The notes beneath the pieces are model-generated. The model was not told the origin of the DNA. It searched no databases and saw nothing but the letters and a program-made list of their open reading frames with translations. From NCBI GenBank assembly GCA_905160935.1, contig CAJHZI010000425.1:2306001-2370000 (forward strand): DNA of 64,000 bases, in the 5' to 3' direction. How positions within the stretch are numbered: the first letter of the stretch is position 1; each line of letters starts with the position of its first letter. Both the position numbers and the translations under genes were made by a program. Positions 10,901 through 23,100 of the stretch are shown here, one piece after another. The stretch comes from Enchytraeus crypticus. Lineage: Eukaryota > Annelida > Clitellata > Enchytraeida > Enchytraeidae.

Positions 10901-13900
10901 TATTGAATCTATAATATAAAATTTCATGTATTAAAATCATGTTGTCATCACTATATATAATTATACTTAGAGGTGTTGCTATAAACCTTTATATATAATA
11001 TTATTACTCTAATCTGAGCATAGTCAATAAAATTACCAAATTGGTAATGATAATGATGTCGGTAAGATATTCAAATACAAATCAGTATGTGCGGTGTTTA
11101 AATCTGGGGCTCTCCCGTCACTGATATTGCTTTCGAGTGAGGAAACGGAGTTAACATTAGCTTTTTTAGCTTTTAACAGATATAAATGCCTACATCTATG
11201 ATTCAAGATTTTATTAAATCTTAAATTAATATAATATAATTATATTAAAATAATAATTATAATTATATGCACACACAGTACGGCTTTATTGACTATTACT
11301 GATCGATATAATTAATCATTAGCAGAGCGTTAGCAACCCAATGGCAGATGTTTTAACATGTTGATAAGGTTCTATTCAAGTTTGTGCTGATGGTTAAGTT
11401 TTGTATTCTATTCGGTTCAATTTTGGGTTAGGGATAGACTACATTGAAGAATTATGACTCTCTACATTAGGTCAACCTATTGTTCAGAGCTACTAGTAGT
11501 TGAATATGAAAGCGAAGAATACAATAGTGTAAAGAGGTTGAAAATTTAACAAATATTCTTCAAGATCTTCGTGAAAAATAATTTAAATTTAAATAAATAT
11601 AAAAAGCAACTAGAAAATTAACTGAAATGTAAAGTTACTACAAAATACATACATTTAGTATATCTCTGAAATACGAATATACTTCATCATTCGTCCACAA
11701 TGTATGCAGAGTTCTAATTCGTTCAAGCATTGGTTCAATACTTTCAATCATCTCCAGTCTATACAAAACACAAGATATCTCTACGTAACAAATAACTTTA
11801 TCGCTTGAGCATTAATTACAATAAGCACTAAGAATAAGCTAAGTAACTTAAAAAAAGATAAATTGCAAAGATCTCCACTAGTTGAAATATACAGTGTTGT
11901 AGTTTGTGATTAAATTTCTTCGTATGATACAGATTTTGTGCTTCATTACAATAATATAAGCAAAATTCTATAGATTTCTCTTGAGAAAAATGTAGTATAA
12001 TCAGAATAAGTTAATTTCATGAGTAGGTCGGTACCGCAATTCCGTAAGTTCCTGCTTTAAGGAATATTTTTCTTGTTGTGCGCTTTATTACTTTTTGACA
12101 AATTGACTGCATACGAAAAATGTAACAAGGACTTTATATAGCTAATTTAATATAAAGTATTTGAGAGTTGACTTCAGTATATGGTATAGTAGTTTAAACG
12201 CTTGTTTGCATTAAAAGGTAAATTTTTGTTACTACCTGTTTTGTAAATAGAGCTTTTCATCCAGCAGCTCAAAGTTTGGCAGGTCCAACATCGGACATTT
12301 TCTACAACATATTAATAAATATCTTTAATAAAATTACAATAACTGAATATAACAAAGTACACAGAGTGGACACTGTACTCAGTGAATAAACTAGACAATT
12401 CATTAATACCTAAAATATTATTCTACCTGTATGGTCCAGAGATAGTCCAGCTGACCAGCTCAGAATTGAGCCTGTGGCATCCTGCTTATTAGACAAATGT
12501 GCTACCAAACAGCCCATTTAATCATTATAGATATACAGAAGTAATTCATATGTAAATCACAAAATCATAATTTTAGATATTGTTTCTATAATGTACATAA
12601 CACATTAGCTACAATATACGTAGCAAAACTATAAGAAATGATTATCATTTAGGATGTTATTAAAGGAGAAAAAATTCAGCACATAATAAGGCAATTGCAC
12701 AATATAATGAAACAGATGTCTAGCATTTATTAACAAAACTATGCTACATGTAAAATGATATTTATTGATAACAATGGAGCAGAAAGCTGCTAGTAACTTT
12801 GTGTACCTCAGTAACTAAAGATTACATTCCAGATTTTCAACTGGAGCAATTCACATTAATTATATATCAGCATCTGCTGTCACCTGACTTCTTCCACTTT
12901 AGGCAGTGGTGCAAAAAATACTCAAATGAGAAAAGGCAAAAAAATGTTTACAAATCACTAAAAAGACTAAGTTCAATGGCCGTTAGGTACCACAATGGAT
13001 ACTTTCAAATATGGTCGGGTTTGAACTTGAACTGATATCCTCCAGGTTATATAGGCGCACATGCTATCATACCTCAGCCGCCCAACCCACAAGAAAAACA
13101 TTAATGGGAAAAAAAGAAATAACATAGTTTTAAGGTAAGTAACCTACTTAGAGTCAAGCCACTGCTGAAGCCTGGCCCCAAGCTCACGATACAAAGGTCT
13201 GGAGGGATAACCAATGATTGATGACCTAGCTTTATCTTCTACTGTACTGGCATCATCCAGCAGCAGTTCTGCTATGTCATCTTGTGATAGTATTGAAGCT
13301 TCGACATCTTTCTGCCGCACTATAAACTAGTGCATATCAATCAATCAAGTATCAAATCAAACAATTATGAAATAAATAATGCAATCATTTAACTTTTGTT
13401 TATATGGGCATTGGCCAAGACAAAAATACCTTAATTACAAATATCTTTCTTTAAACAACTAGAATATAATTTCAAAATTGATAATAAATTGATTAAGTTA
13501 AATCAATTTGACTGCTAATAAAAATATATTTAAGTGAATATATAACAAGTACTACAAATAGAATACATTAGTAAATGCTAACTCATTATCACATTAGATA
13601 CTATGCTGCAGTGGCAATTTCATTAAATTAAAAGTAGTAAATGAATTTGAAAATCTGAAGCTATATCCACAGCTCAAAAATGATTATCCAGATATATATT
13701 TTAAGTCTCTCTCCATTTCTAGTGTTCTGCCTAGTGGCAGCCACTGGCAGGTCCATGGTATGTATTTCAACTACACAAGCTGCTCTTTTTACACAATGCT
13801 CCACCAATTAACAAATTATTCTCTTCACAAAAAGCTATGCTTTACCCCACCTTAATGTAGCCTATATCTTGGACATAATATGGCTTCTGCAGTGGTTCCC

Positions 13901-14247
13901 ATTCCCTTCCTCAGTTATATTGATCAGTCGCCCTTTTTGGCACGAACAGTTTACAGTTAGTCTATTCTTCAGCGAATCCTTTGGTATTTTAAGTCTATAA
14001 TATAATAAAAATACTAATATATAATACAGTCTAATATTTTCTAATACTAATAAAAATTCTAATAATAATTTTAAAAATTAATAATAATTTTGTAATACTA
14101 ATACTAATAATAATATACTGCTTAGTACAGTCTAATATTTTCTTAAACTTACATACCTCTTTAACGTACTGTACTACATCTAAATTTGATTCCTTTTTAG
14201 AACTCATATTGACGATGCTTTTCAAAACCTGAATTGTTTTCTGCACT
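6419..14247 (-). CDS. Conserved protein of unknown function, nine exons, 5' end not found
   Basis: Spliced on the minus strand: 14247-14157, 13311-13148, 12301-12236, 11758-11653, 10721-10606, 10029-9932, 9703-9618, 9041-9005, 6513-6419. All junctions use GT/AG and keep frame, giving about 285 residues ending in TGA at 6421-6419. Landmarks are [72 protein letters not shown], then GYGVRW and [15 protein letters not shown] at the C-terminus. I remember similar C-termini (GYG.RW...FLEP.M.DGH..GW.H) in eukaryotic proteins of unknown function but cannot name the family. No signal peptide or membrane segment is seen. The 9041-9005 exon is only 37 nt. The first exon starts in mid-codon, so at least one upstream exon with the true ATG is missing from this model; none convinced me between 14.26 and 15.3 kb. 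Confidence 0.85.
6651..6815 (-). repeat. SINE-D copy in the last intron of the unknown gene's 3' side
   Basis: AATAATAATAATAAT is followed by AAGGTTTAACGTCCGTTTCC, a TCATCCAGGGATGAGG hairpin and about 130 bp of body. The junction resembles the SINE-D ends at 5243 and 19005. It lies in the intron between the exons at 9005 and 6513, immediately beside the Tc1/mariner element. Confidence 0.55.
6832..7443 (+). mobile_element. Internally deleted Tc1/mariner-superfamily transposon
   Basis: Terminal inverted repeats begin CACTGTGAGTCA.AAAAAACA and are flanked by TA on both sides (6830-6831 and 7444-7445), the target duplication of the superfamily. Similarity of the two ends continues weakly for about 75 bp. 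A reading frame at 7028-7312 encodes the N-terminal DNA-binding part of a transposase: [20 protein letters not shown], then [13 protein letters not shown] and GSGRPKS (helix-turn-helix followed by a basic GRPR-like hook). The catalytic DDE part is absent; after SVAVDLL the frame jumps to an unrelated short tail. A non-autonomous deletion derivative is the simplest reading. Confidence 0.85.
7886..7959. repeat. (TA)n microsatellite
   Basis: Pure AT dinucleotide repeat of about 74 bp. Its right end supplies the TA target of the adjacent inverted-repeat element. Confidence 0.95.
7960..8703. mobile_element. MITE with long inverted repeats (Tc1/mariner-like, TA target)
   Basis: The left end CAGACTGGGGAAAAAAAATC and the right end (reverse complement CAGACTGGGCAAAAAAAATA) match for about 190 bp with scattered differences. 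TA dinucleotides flank both ends. The right half contains a second tandem copy of the inner arm (about 8333-8510 against 8511-8690). No transposase frame is present. Confidence 0.85.
11053..11170 (+). repeat. SINE-A copy
   Basis: GATGTCGGTAAGATATTCAA, ATCAGTATGTGCGGTGTTTAAATC and CTCTCCCGTCACTGA are followed by CGAGTGAGGAAACGGAGTTAACATTAGC. It lies in an intron of the minus-strand unknown gene. Confidence 0.75.
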
Positions 14248-14259
14248 CTGAAAGACAAA

Positions 14260-15510
14260 AAAGCTTAAGTTAAAGTTAAAAATAGAAAAGTCACACAGTA
14301 GGTAAAAAATAAGTACATTTAAAACATGCTTGATTCAATAACTATGATTTGTGGCAAATATCAACATTCTTGTAAAGCTAATGTTGAATTTTGTGAACAG
14401 TTGCTTTACTATCCGTATATTTAAACCATATAAACACTTGGTATACACATATAGCATAAATTTATATATGAACTATTATATATAATAGTCTTAAGTTATT
14501 TCTGAAATAAACGAGTGCTGATGATTAAGATGATGATGAAAATAAGCAGATGGTTCTATAACAAACACAAATGTACATATTATTTTGACACCTGCTTTTT
14601 ATATTTTATATAGGCCTATGATTGAAAATGAAGGATTAAGGTTTGTATACTGTTATGCTAACTGTGCGTCTGCGAGAAAACAAGAATGAAATATTAATGT
14701 ACTAATTTTAGAGCCGCATCCACGTCCTTCTTATTTAATATAATATAAGAAAATAAGAAATTGCATCAGCTGATAGATATGGCATAGCGTAGCAGATAGC
14801 TAGGTTGCACAACAGTTTATAAGGGTTTCATAATCAATTAGATATATTTTACAGATATCTAAAATACTAAAATGGAAAGTTGCAATTAAATAACATAACA
14901 TAACGCGATTCTACAAATATTAGACTCCAGTTCAAAATATCAAAATTAATTTTAAACTTTTAAGTCCCCTGAAGTCAACTCGCCTTTCATTTATCGTTTA
15001 TTGTTAATTTCTACTTAAATGACACATAGAGTAATCTCCTACAATATAAACCGATTGTGAACGTCTTAGTATTTATTGCTTTTGCGACGACGTTAGTTCG
15101 CTAAATTAAATGTAATATATTAATATTCATAAATCGATATTTGACTTTGTTTACAATTGCTACTTATTTCACCTGGGGAAATCCCATTGAATTCTTTATT
15201 GGATAGAGCATAGATATAAGAGAAGACAGAGGATAGGAATAACATAACATTACAGTCAGGAAGCAATTATATGCTTGTTTAAGAATAGACTGGGGACAGA
15301 TCTAAACTGTGTAGTGGTTAAACCATAGAATAAAGAATTTTCTATTCTATATCTTTAGGTTAAACATGTGGTTTTAAAAGTGATAGATAATATATCAGAT
15401 GATCATTTTAGTATTTTACTACGTGTGCTATATTAATAAGTATTAGCAGTACTCTCCTTGACAAAACGCAAACTAATTTTAATATAAAATCTATCCTAAA
15501 TTGACAGATC
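14260..15510. other. AT-rich DNA upstream of the unknown gene; nothing firm
   Basis: The missing first exon and promoter of the minus-strand gene should be here or further right. A short frame MKGELTSGDLK (about 14985-14950, minus) ends near a GT but in the wrong phase to join the exon at 14247. Confidence 0.3.
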
Positions 15511-15511
15511 T

Positions 15512-15620
15512 ATATATCCCGAGTTGTGGTGTGCCTGGAACACTTAAGAATAAGTCAATAATATCTTTGACTGCACATGTCGTAAGAGGCTACAAAGAAA
15601 GACTGAGAAAGGCAACGGCG
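15512..15620 (+). repeat. SINE-B fragment
   Basis: The stretch GACTGCACATGTCGTAAGAGGC with flanking CGAGTTGTG and GGCAACGGCGGGAAACAACC resembles the central part of the family seen best at 32596-32872. Confidence 0.5.
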
Positions 15621-15849
15621 GGAAACAACCTTAGAAGTCAAATATTTCTCAAGCAATAGTTACATGAGGTATGGGTAAGGCATAGCCAATGGTGAAGGTA
15701 TTAACTTGTTGAAAATGGTTTATTACGATTCTTGAAAAAATAAGACTGTTTTGAATTCATTAGCAGTATTTTGATTTTTGTAAATTGAAAGTATAAATAA
15801 TTTTTAATTCTCTTGCTCGTCTTTTATACTTCTAAGTGCATATGTTGCA

Positions 15850-15912
15850 CATATTTTAAAGTCTTAATTTGCACTGGCTAAAGGTTCAAGAGCCTATTAT
15901 TATAAAACAGCT
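15850..15912 (+). mobile_element. Fossil fragment of LINE open reading frame
   Basis: TTGCACTGGCTAAAG and AAAACAGCTTCGTTAAC match, with a changed middle, the LINE at 23142-23194, downstream of its reverse transcriptase. Confidence 0.6.
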
Positions 15913-15939
15913 TCGTTAACTTATTGATATATTAAATAT

Positions 15940-15942
<3 letters not shown>

Positions 15943-16021
<79 letters not shown>
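15943..16021. repeat. (TA)n microsatellite
   Basis: About 80 bp of TA dinucleotides with one AA interruption near 16002. Confidence 0.95.
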
Positions 16022-16022
<1 letters not shown>

Positions 16023-16890
16023 TACTTATTTAGTTGAGTGCATCACCACCGATATTTGCGTGTCCCTTGCACCGTATACAATCAAATCTAATCTTTGAAT
16101 CGACTATATACAGTATAATATAAACAGTTCACTTACTAAGTAAGAAATAGATGATTAATATTGAATAATTAAAGAAAGATTGCATTTTTAGTTTTTAGAT
16201 ACTCCTTTAGTAAACTGTTTTCTATCGCCGCTTCAGTTACTATTGATGGCGTTAACACGTGGTTAGATTAGATCAAGGTAAATTAGATCAAGGTAAATGT
16301 GTTAAAATGGGTTAGATGAGTTTGTTTGGTTAAAAACTGTCAAGATTTAATGGAAAATCCACGTCTATGTCTTTAGGAGGTAAATAAACTTGTGTTGACT
16401 GCTTTTTATTTGTGTAACTTCTCATTCATAGTTCGTTGTTAGGTATCGAATGTAGGCCCTACTTGTAAATTGTGTTATCACGCTGCCTAACTCACTCTGA
16501 AAAGCTGTTGATCTTAGAGAATATTGTTGAAATTTTGGTTTTTTCATTGTCTGATTCAGTTTTAAAATCGGCATGATTTTTCCTAATTGTGTTCAATCGT
16601 TCGGTCTTGAAATCTGCTTTAGCACCTGGATATGTAAGATCTAACACAGCATATAGGTACAGGGTTGGATATATAGCGGTCAGAACTTTCTGAAATTGTG
16701 ATGTACTTTTAGAGTTAATGGTAGCATAAGTTTCTTATAATTCTACCATTATCAGGCACTCTCAAATCTAAATAATAAATTCCGTACAGTCTGGATAATG
16801 TAGTTTTGAACACTGTGGATCCCTTAGCTATATCGTCTATTATTCGTTGACTGCATTTTGCAAGTTAGTGATAATTTTCATATGATATAG
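16022..16890. other. Unannotated AT-rich DNA
   Basis: No coding signal or recognisable repeat beyond short direct repeats (TTAGATCAAGGTAAA twice at 16265-16300). Confidence 0.35.
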
Positions 16891-16894
16891 CTTA

Positions 16895-16992
16895 TGCTTG
16901 ATTTTGTCTTAATAGTGCTCGATTTTGTCACTGAGGCCTGTAGCACTCTAATTGTTGTTGTTATTATTACATTATTATTACTATTATTGTGC
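16895..16992 (+). mobile_element. LINE 3'-end fragment
   Basis: GATTTTGTCTTAATAGTGCTCGAT and TGTAGCACTCTAATTGTTGTTG with an ATT-rich end match the 3' UTR of the LINE at 23590-23690. It is 5'-truncated to about 100 bp. Confidence 0.75.
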
Positions 16993-17107
16993 TAATAAAT
17001 TAAATTAAATGTCACTGATATTTCACTTTCTCTTTTACTAACCAGTTTTATTTTAATTTGTGATCTAGCATTCTAGATCATGATCGATCTGCATCTGAAT
17101 TTGTGAT

Positions 17108-17420
17108 CTGCATCACATCGCTATCTAGCGTCATCTAGCATCCGTATTCTAAGCGTCATTTGCTAAGAATCCGCATTACCGCTATTGCTTCTCTTGTGCT
17201 GCATCCTTTCCTAAAACCAAATTGTGTCTTGCTCAGTATCATATCTGCTTTCGACAGAATGCAGTTATTTATTATCTTTAATAAGATTTTCGATGCATGA
17301 GGTATTAAACTGATTGTTCTGTAATCCGAACGCTCTGCAATACGGATGCTAGATGACGCTAGATAGCGATGTGATGCAGCATGGCTTTTTTTGGAAATTG
17401 GGATCATCACTGACTTGGTA
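17108..17420 (-). mobile_element. Reverse transcriptase fragment between perfect 41-bp inverted repeats
   Basis: On the minus strand a frame (17410-17156) reads MMIPISKKSHAAS, then SDYRTISLIPHASKILLKII and QFGFRKGCSTREAIAVMR, typical of the N-terminal fingers of a non-LTR reverse transcriptase of a type different from the LINE at 20.5 kb. Segments 17108-17148 and 17339-17379 are exact reverse complements over 41 bp. The right arm falls inside the open frame and appears as extra residues (HRYLASSSIRIAE) between the two conserved blocks, so it is probably an insertion into an older fragment. Confidence 0.75.
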
Positions 17421-19559
17421 AAGTTGTCTGGCCAAATACATGTATTGTACTATTCCATACACACTTCCATTAACTTAAAGAGAACTTTGGGTATTAATAA
17501 AATTTTAGTATATATGATTAAGTAACGATTAGATAGTACAAAATCTTGGCTGGGTCAGCTGATCAGGAGTTGCATTTAATCTAATGTAAAAATTGGTCAG
17601 AACAGTTTTCGGTTACTTCTTAACTAATTTAGTTAACCCAACATTTAAACATTAAAAAAATCTCGCCCACTCTTGCTTATATATCAACACCATTGCCATT
17701 TATTTTCCGGGCAGGTAGATAGACAAAGGAGTTTTACTTCTCTTGTTGCATGCCGGTATTAAGTCCACTGGGGTAACAATTTTGGACACTGGTATTAAGT
17801 CTATTTGAGTAACTATATTGCACGCTGGAACTAAGTCCATTGTGTAATATTTGTTGACTTGGGTTCAAACTTGTGCGTCTTTTTCACTTACATAAGAGAC
17901 GAGTGCCATAATGTTTCAGTAACGCTTTACTTTGTACTCCGTGTTTTCAAAGTATCTTGGATGCTGTCATTAAAATAAATATAGTTCTTGCCGTTTATAA
18001 AAACTGACCTGGTGGACTAGTAAACTGATATGTAACACTTATATTAAGCAACAGAGATATCATAGCAGAGGCATTAGTGATGTGGTTATGAAAATCCGTG
18101 TTAGAGATTAGTTTCATGTAGGCACAAAAAAGTATAGTTTCCTGCTTGCTAGCTTGTCTGTGTCAGTGAGAGCACTGAATCTAAACCCTGCATCTTGTGA
18201 TCCCCTGTTGAACAACTTACCAACAATCCACCGGTTCTGCACGTTATAAAGGAGCTGGATAGGACACATTATAAGTCTCATATAGTCATAAATTGAAGGG
18301 CATTCCTTTATGGATTATAATTGTGCTGCAAGACTGGTTTTCTAGGGTAAATATCTGTGTTCGTTAGAAACAACTAGATAGGTTACTTGTGACCTATCAT
18401 CAACTAGATAGGTTATTTGTGACCTCTTTGACATACACAAACGAGGCCGTTACTGTATATTTTGATTGTATGGAAATAAACATAGTTCTCTCTCTTTCTC
18501 TAATTGGAATCAACATCTGTAGGCCAAATAGAAAGTGGAAACTTTGCCAAAGATTAAGATAGCTGATAGGATCTGTTTGCCTTAGGTAGTATCAGGGCTG
18601 CTTGAGTTTGTTCTAATATCAGCTGCTTAGAGGAGTTTCAATTAGACGCCAGGAGCTATTATTGGCTGCAGAGTGGATATCAATGTATACACAGGTGTGA
18701 CATGGAATCTAAATACACTCACCGTTGCCATGGTTATTATGATGGATGTAGAACATCAGTCACTCTAAAGGGGGCTTAACTATTTAATTAATTTTACTTC
18801 AGAAATAAGAATATGCAAATTGGGGTCAATACCGTCAATGCAATGCTGAAGAAGGCGGTTGTAAACTACTTTAGAAGCCGTATTTTTAAGGGCATAGATC
18901 TATCACATTGTAATTTAGTTCAAAGTTAGCTATGAGCTAAATTACGATGCAATAGATCCATGGCGTCCTGACATTGTCGTATGGCTAGGAATCCGACGTT
19001 AAATTCCTTTTATTGATTGATTGATGTCCCTTGTGATGGTTTCCATTAGTTGATCTTGAAGTGCTCATTAGTGAGTGTATAGCAGACAGTAACTTAATTT
19101 GTTCCTGGAATTGTCATTTGGCAGATCTGGAAGATTAATTCTGCATGCTGATTAGTTTTTCAATAACTAGAAACCTTATATGATATATCCTTCATTGGAG
19201 TGAATTTAGTTTCCCTTATTTAGCTAGAAATTACATAGCTTATGACAACCGGTTTTGTGATATGTGATTATAGCTTTTCAGTAAGTATCTTCTTTCAGTT
19301 TGCAGATTGAGGCTTAAAATATACTTCACTGTGTAGCAGATATAGATTTATAGCAGGTTGTTTATGTCATTTGTATGGCCTGAAGGATATAAAAATAGAT
19401 AGATCTGTTAATTGTTGGATCTGCCAGTGTTTCACGTGAAGCTCTATATATAGCTTATACTTCCTGGGGTTATTGACTCTTGTATATTGTGCTGAGAGAA
19501 ATTGCAAATTTAGCCAATAGGTTTGTATTTGATTGTGGAGGAACCGTTCTAGCACAGGT
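17421..19559. other. Intergenic DNA with small repeat remnants
   Basis: A weak SINE-A remnant lies at about 18165-18230 (minus; AAACCCTGCATCTTGTGATC). A 34-bp tandem pair (CAACTAGATAGGTTA.TTGTGACCT) is at 18366-18425. A SINE-D end with (ATTG)n tail is at 18960-19025 (GACGTTAAATTCCTTTTATTGATTG). No gene was seen. Confidence 0.45.
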
Positions 19560-20132
19560 TGTGTAGCTGGATATCTAACTGTTGTAGGTTGATATCACAC
19601 TGTTGTAGGCTGATATCTAACTGTTGTTGTTTGATATCACACTGTTGTAGGTTGATATCACACTGTTGTAGGTTGATATCACATTGTTGTAGGTTGATAT
19701 CACACTGTTGTAGGTTGATATCTAACTGTTGTAGATTGATGTCTAACTGTTGTAGGTTGATATCAAACTGTTGTAGGTTGATATCACACTGTTGTGGGTT
19801 AATATCTAACTGTTGTAGGTTGATATCTAACTGTTGTAGATTGATATCAAACTGTTGTAGGTTGATATCTAACTGTTGTAGATTGAAATCTAACTGCTGT
19901 AAGTTGATATCTAACTGTTGTAGATTGATATATAACTGTTGTAGATTGATATCTAACTGTTGTAGGTTGATATCTAACTGTTGTAGGTTGATATCTAACT
20001 GTTGTAGATTGATATATAACTGTTGTAGATTGATATCTAACTGTTGTAGGTTAATATCTAACTGTTGTAGGTTGATATCTAACTGTTGTAGGTTGATATC
20101 TAACTGTTGTAGATTGATATCTAACTGTTGAA
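19560..20132. repeat. 21-bp minisatellite, left block (about 27 copies)
   Basis: The unit is GTTGATATCTAACTGTTGTA plus one G, with variants such as CACAC or CAAAC for CTAAC. Because 21 is a multiple of three, both strands stay open: the plus strand reads (CRLISNC)n and the minus strand (LQQLDIN)n. I regard these frames as by-products. The same array resumes at 24390-24469 and 26309-26425 after insertions. Confidence 0.95.
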
Positions 20133-23100
20133 CGGACTGCGTGACGTCATCTGTTGACAGGACTGTCTATTTATTGATTTATAATAAATAAATAGATTTT
20201 TGATGAAATTTAGGTCTTTAGTGAATAGTTTTTGACTTGATTAAGTTCATTAGCATACTATTAACTTAGTTCATAGTTCTATGTTAGATTGTTAATCTGT
20301 TATCTAGTTATTTTGTTGAAAAATCAATTTACAGTTTTGACCGTTATTTTACTGTTATAGTTGATTCCGTTGCAGTTATTTTATACTGCTTTTACTGTTT
20401 AAATTGTTAAAGTTATAGTGTTTATATTTTGATCGTTAGTTAATTTTGTGTATTTGTATCATTTTATGTAATTTATGTAATACTATATTGTAATTTATAT
20501 TGTACTTTCTGTATTGTTTACAATTACTGATTAATCAGTTTTGTAAGCATGTTTCGATCGAGAATTCCTGTTAATTCTCTTCGAGGCAATACTTCTCTTT
20601 GTTCTCTTAACATTCGATCCCTCTCTAACTCAGACCATATCATTGCTTTGCATGATTTGGCTGAGACTCACAAGTTTGACTGTTTTTCCATCAGTGAAAC
20701 TTGGCTATCCTCTATAACCACTCCTTCTGAACTGATGTCTATTCTTCCTCCAGGTTATGATATGTTTATAGCAAATCGTGACTCTAGGATATCTGGTGCT
20801 AAGGGTGGTGGAGTTGCTCTCCTGTTAAGGAAGCCCTTTACCCGTCTTAGCAATGACTGTCATAAATTTTCTTCATTTGAAGCAATTTCAGTCACTGGTA
20901 AATTTGGCACATGTACTCTGCATGTTGTTGCAGTGTATCGACCACCATCTCCTCTACCCTATGCCAAACCTTTCTCTCCCTTTTTATCTGAGTTTTCTGC
21001 CCTACTATCCTTCCTTACAACTTCTAAATCAGACTTTGTGATAACAGGTGACCTCAATATTCACCTTGATAATCCTCTTGATCCCTTAACTCAGCAGTTT
21101 AATACTTTGCTGTCCTCTTGTAGTGCTGTTCAACATGTGAATGTTGCTACTCATATTGACCATCATACACTTGATGTTGTTATTACACCAAGTCTCTCTG
21201 CTATCGATCCTTTAAGTGTTAATATTTTATCTCACTCGCCGTCTGACCATTTTCCTGTTGTATTTACTTATAATCATTTTAAGCCAGATACTATTAAAAA
21301 TTCAGCTACTGTTTCATTTAGGTGTGTAAATAACGTTGATCTTGATCTCTTTTGTTCTGATCTTGAAAATACGACTTAGATCAAGTCTCCTGCTAATGAT
21401 CTTGATGAATTAGTAAAACAGTATAACACTACTCTTTCATCTCTACTTGATAAGCATGCACCTCTAACTACCAAGAAGCTTAAGAAATCTAACCCTTAGT
21501 ATACCTCTGATCTGAGAAAGCTAAAGGCTGCATGCTGTAGAGCTGAAAGAAAGTAGCGTCATACCCATTCTGATTTTTGGAAAACTGTTTCTAATTTGCA
21601 ACACAAGATTTATCGTACTGCTATTGCTAATGCTAAGAAAGAGTACTACTCCTCTTTGGTCAGTAAGGCTGTGAATGTCAAGAGATTATGGAAAACTGTT
21701 AATGATCTTTTACATAGATCTATTTTTCCTTCTCTTCCTTCTACTCCTGTTGAGTCACTTCCTGAACAATTTTCCAGTTACTTTAGTGATAAGATAAGCC
21801 ATCTTAGAGCATCTATCTCTCCAGCTCCTAACACTACTCCTCATACTCCAGTACAGACTCATTCCAAGGATGAGCTTTTTAATTTCACTCCAGTTACAAT
21901 TGAAGAGATTACTAAATTAGTTTTAGACTCTCCAGCCAAACATTTGTGACTTGGACCCTATGCCAACCTCTCTTTTAAAGAAGTGTATTCACACACTTGC
22001 TCCTGTATTAACATTGATTATTAATCTCTCTCTCTCTACTGGCATATTGCCTTGCACTTTTAAGCTTGCAGTTATTACTCCATTGCTTAAAAGGCCCACA
22101 CTGGATAGGGAATCATTGTCGAATTACAGGCCTATATCTAATCTGTCATACATATCTAAACTCACTGAAAGAATTGTTCTTCAGAGGCTTTCTACTCATC
22201 TCTCTTGCTATGATCTATTTAATAAGCATCAAGCTGCTTATACTAAGCATCGTTCAACTGAAACGGTGCTTCTATCTGTGTGCAATTCTATTGTTAATGC
22301 CATGTGCACACAACGCTTAACTGGATTATGTATGCTTGATCTTTTGGCTGCTTTTGATACCATTGATCACAATATTCTTCTGGGACTTCTTTCTTCCTGG
22401 TTCGGTATTCGTGAAACTGCTCTTGATTGGTTTTCCTCCTATCTGACGGATCGTTCTTTTAGTGTGAAAGTGATGGAGTACGTCTCTTCAACTTCCCACT
22501 TAAAGTATGGTGTGCCTCAAGGCTCCGTTCTTGGTCCTATCTTCTTCAACCTATATACAACACCCTTAAGCTCACTGATCTCTTCTCATTCTATTGATCC
22601 TGAACTATATGCTGATGACACTCAAATGTACACTTGTTTCACCCCTAACTCTTACTCTGATGCTGAAACCCTCCTGCAACAAAGTTTTCAGTCTATATCC
22701 TCTTGGATGTCTGCTAATTTGTTGGCACTTAATCCATCTAAGACTGAATTCTTGTTGGTCGGGACACCTCAACAGCTTCTGAAGCTGAATGGGAAAACTC
22801 TTTCGTTATCTTCGGATATTACAATAACACCTGTTTCTTCTGTGAGAAATCTCGGTGTTATCCTTGATAAACACCTAACCTTCCACGAACACATAACTAA
22901 AACTTCACAAGCATGTTTCTTTCATATCCGAGATCTTCGTCGAATACGTCCATATTTGTCACGTGAGACAGCTGCTACAATTGGTGCTGCTATTGTGCAA
23001 TCGAAATTGGACTACTGCAATTTCCTGTTTTTAAATCTCCCTGGCTGTGAGATTGATCGATTGCAGTTTGTTCAGAATTCTCTTGCGCGAGCAATTTTTT

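Noticed and set aside
12799-13035. 78-codon frame with [10 protein letters not shown], faintly like a mariner transposase C-terminus
   Set aside because: It sits in an intron of the unknown gene on the opposite strand, has no DDE motifs or inverted repeats nearby, and the likeness is only a few residues.
19559-20131. A 190-codon cysteine-rich open frame (CRLISNC repeats) that looks like a metallothionein-like gene
   Set aside because: It is simply a 21-bp minisatellite read in one frame; the start is not ATG, and the same array continues elsewhere with no coding context.
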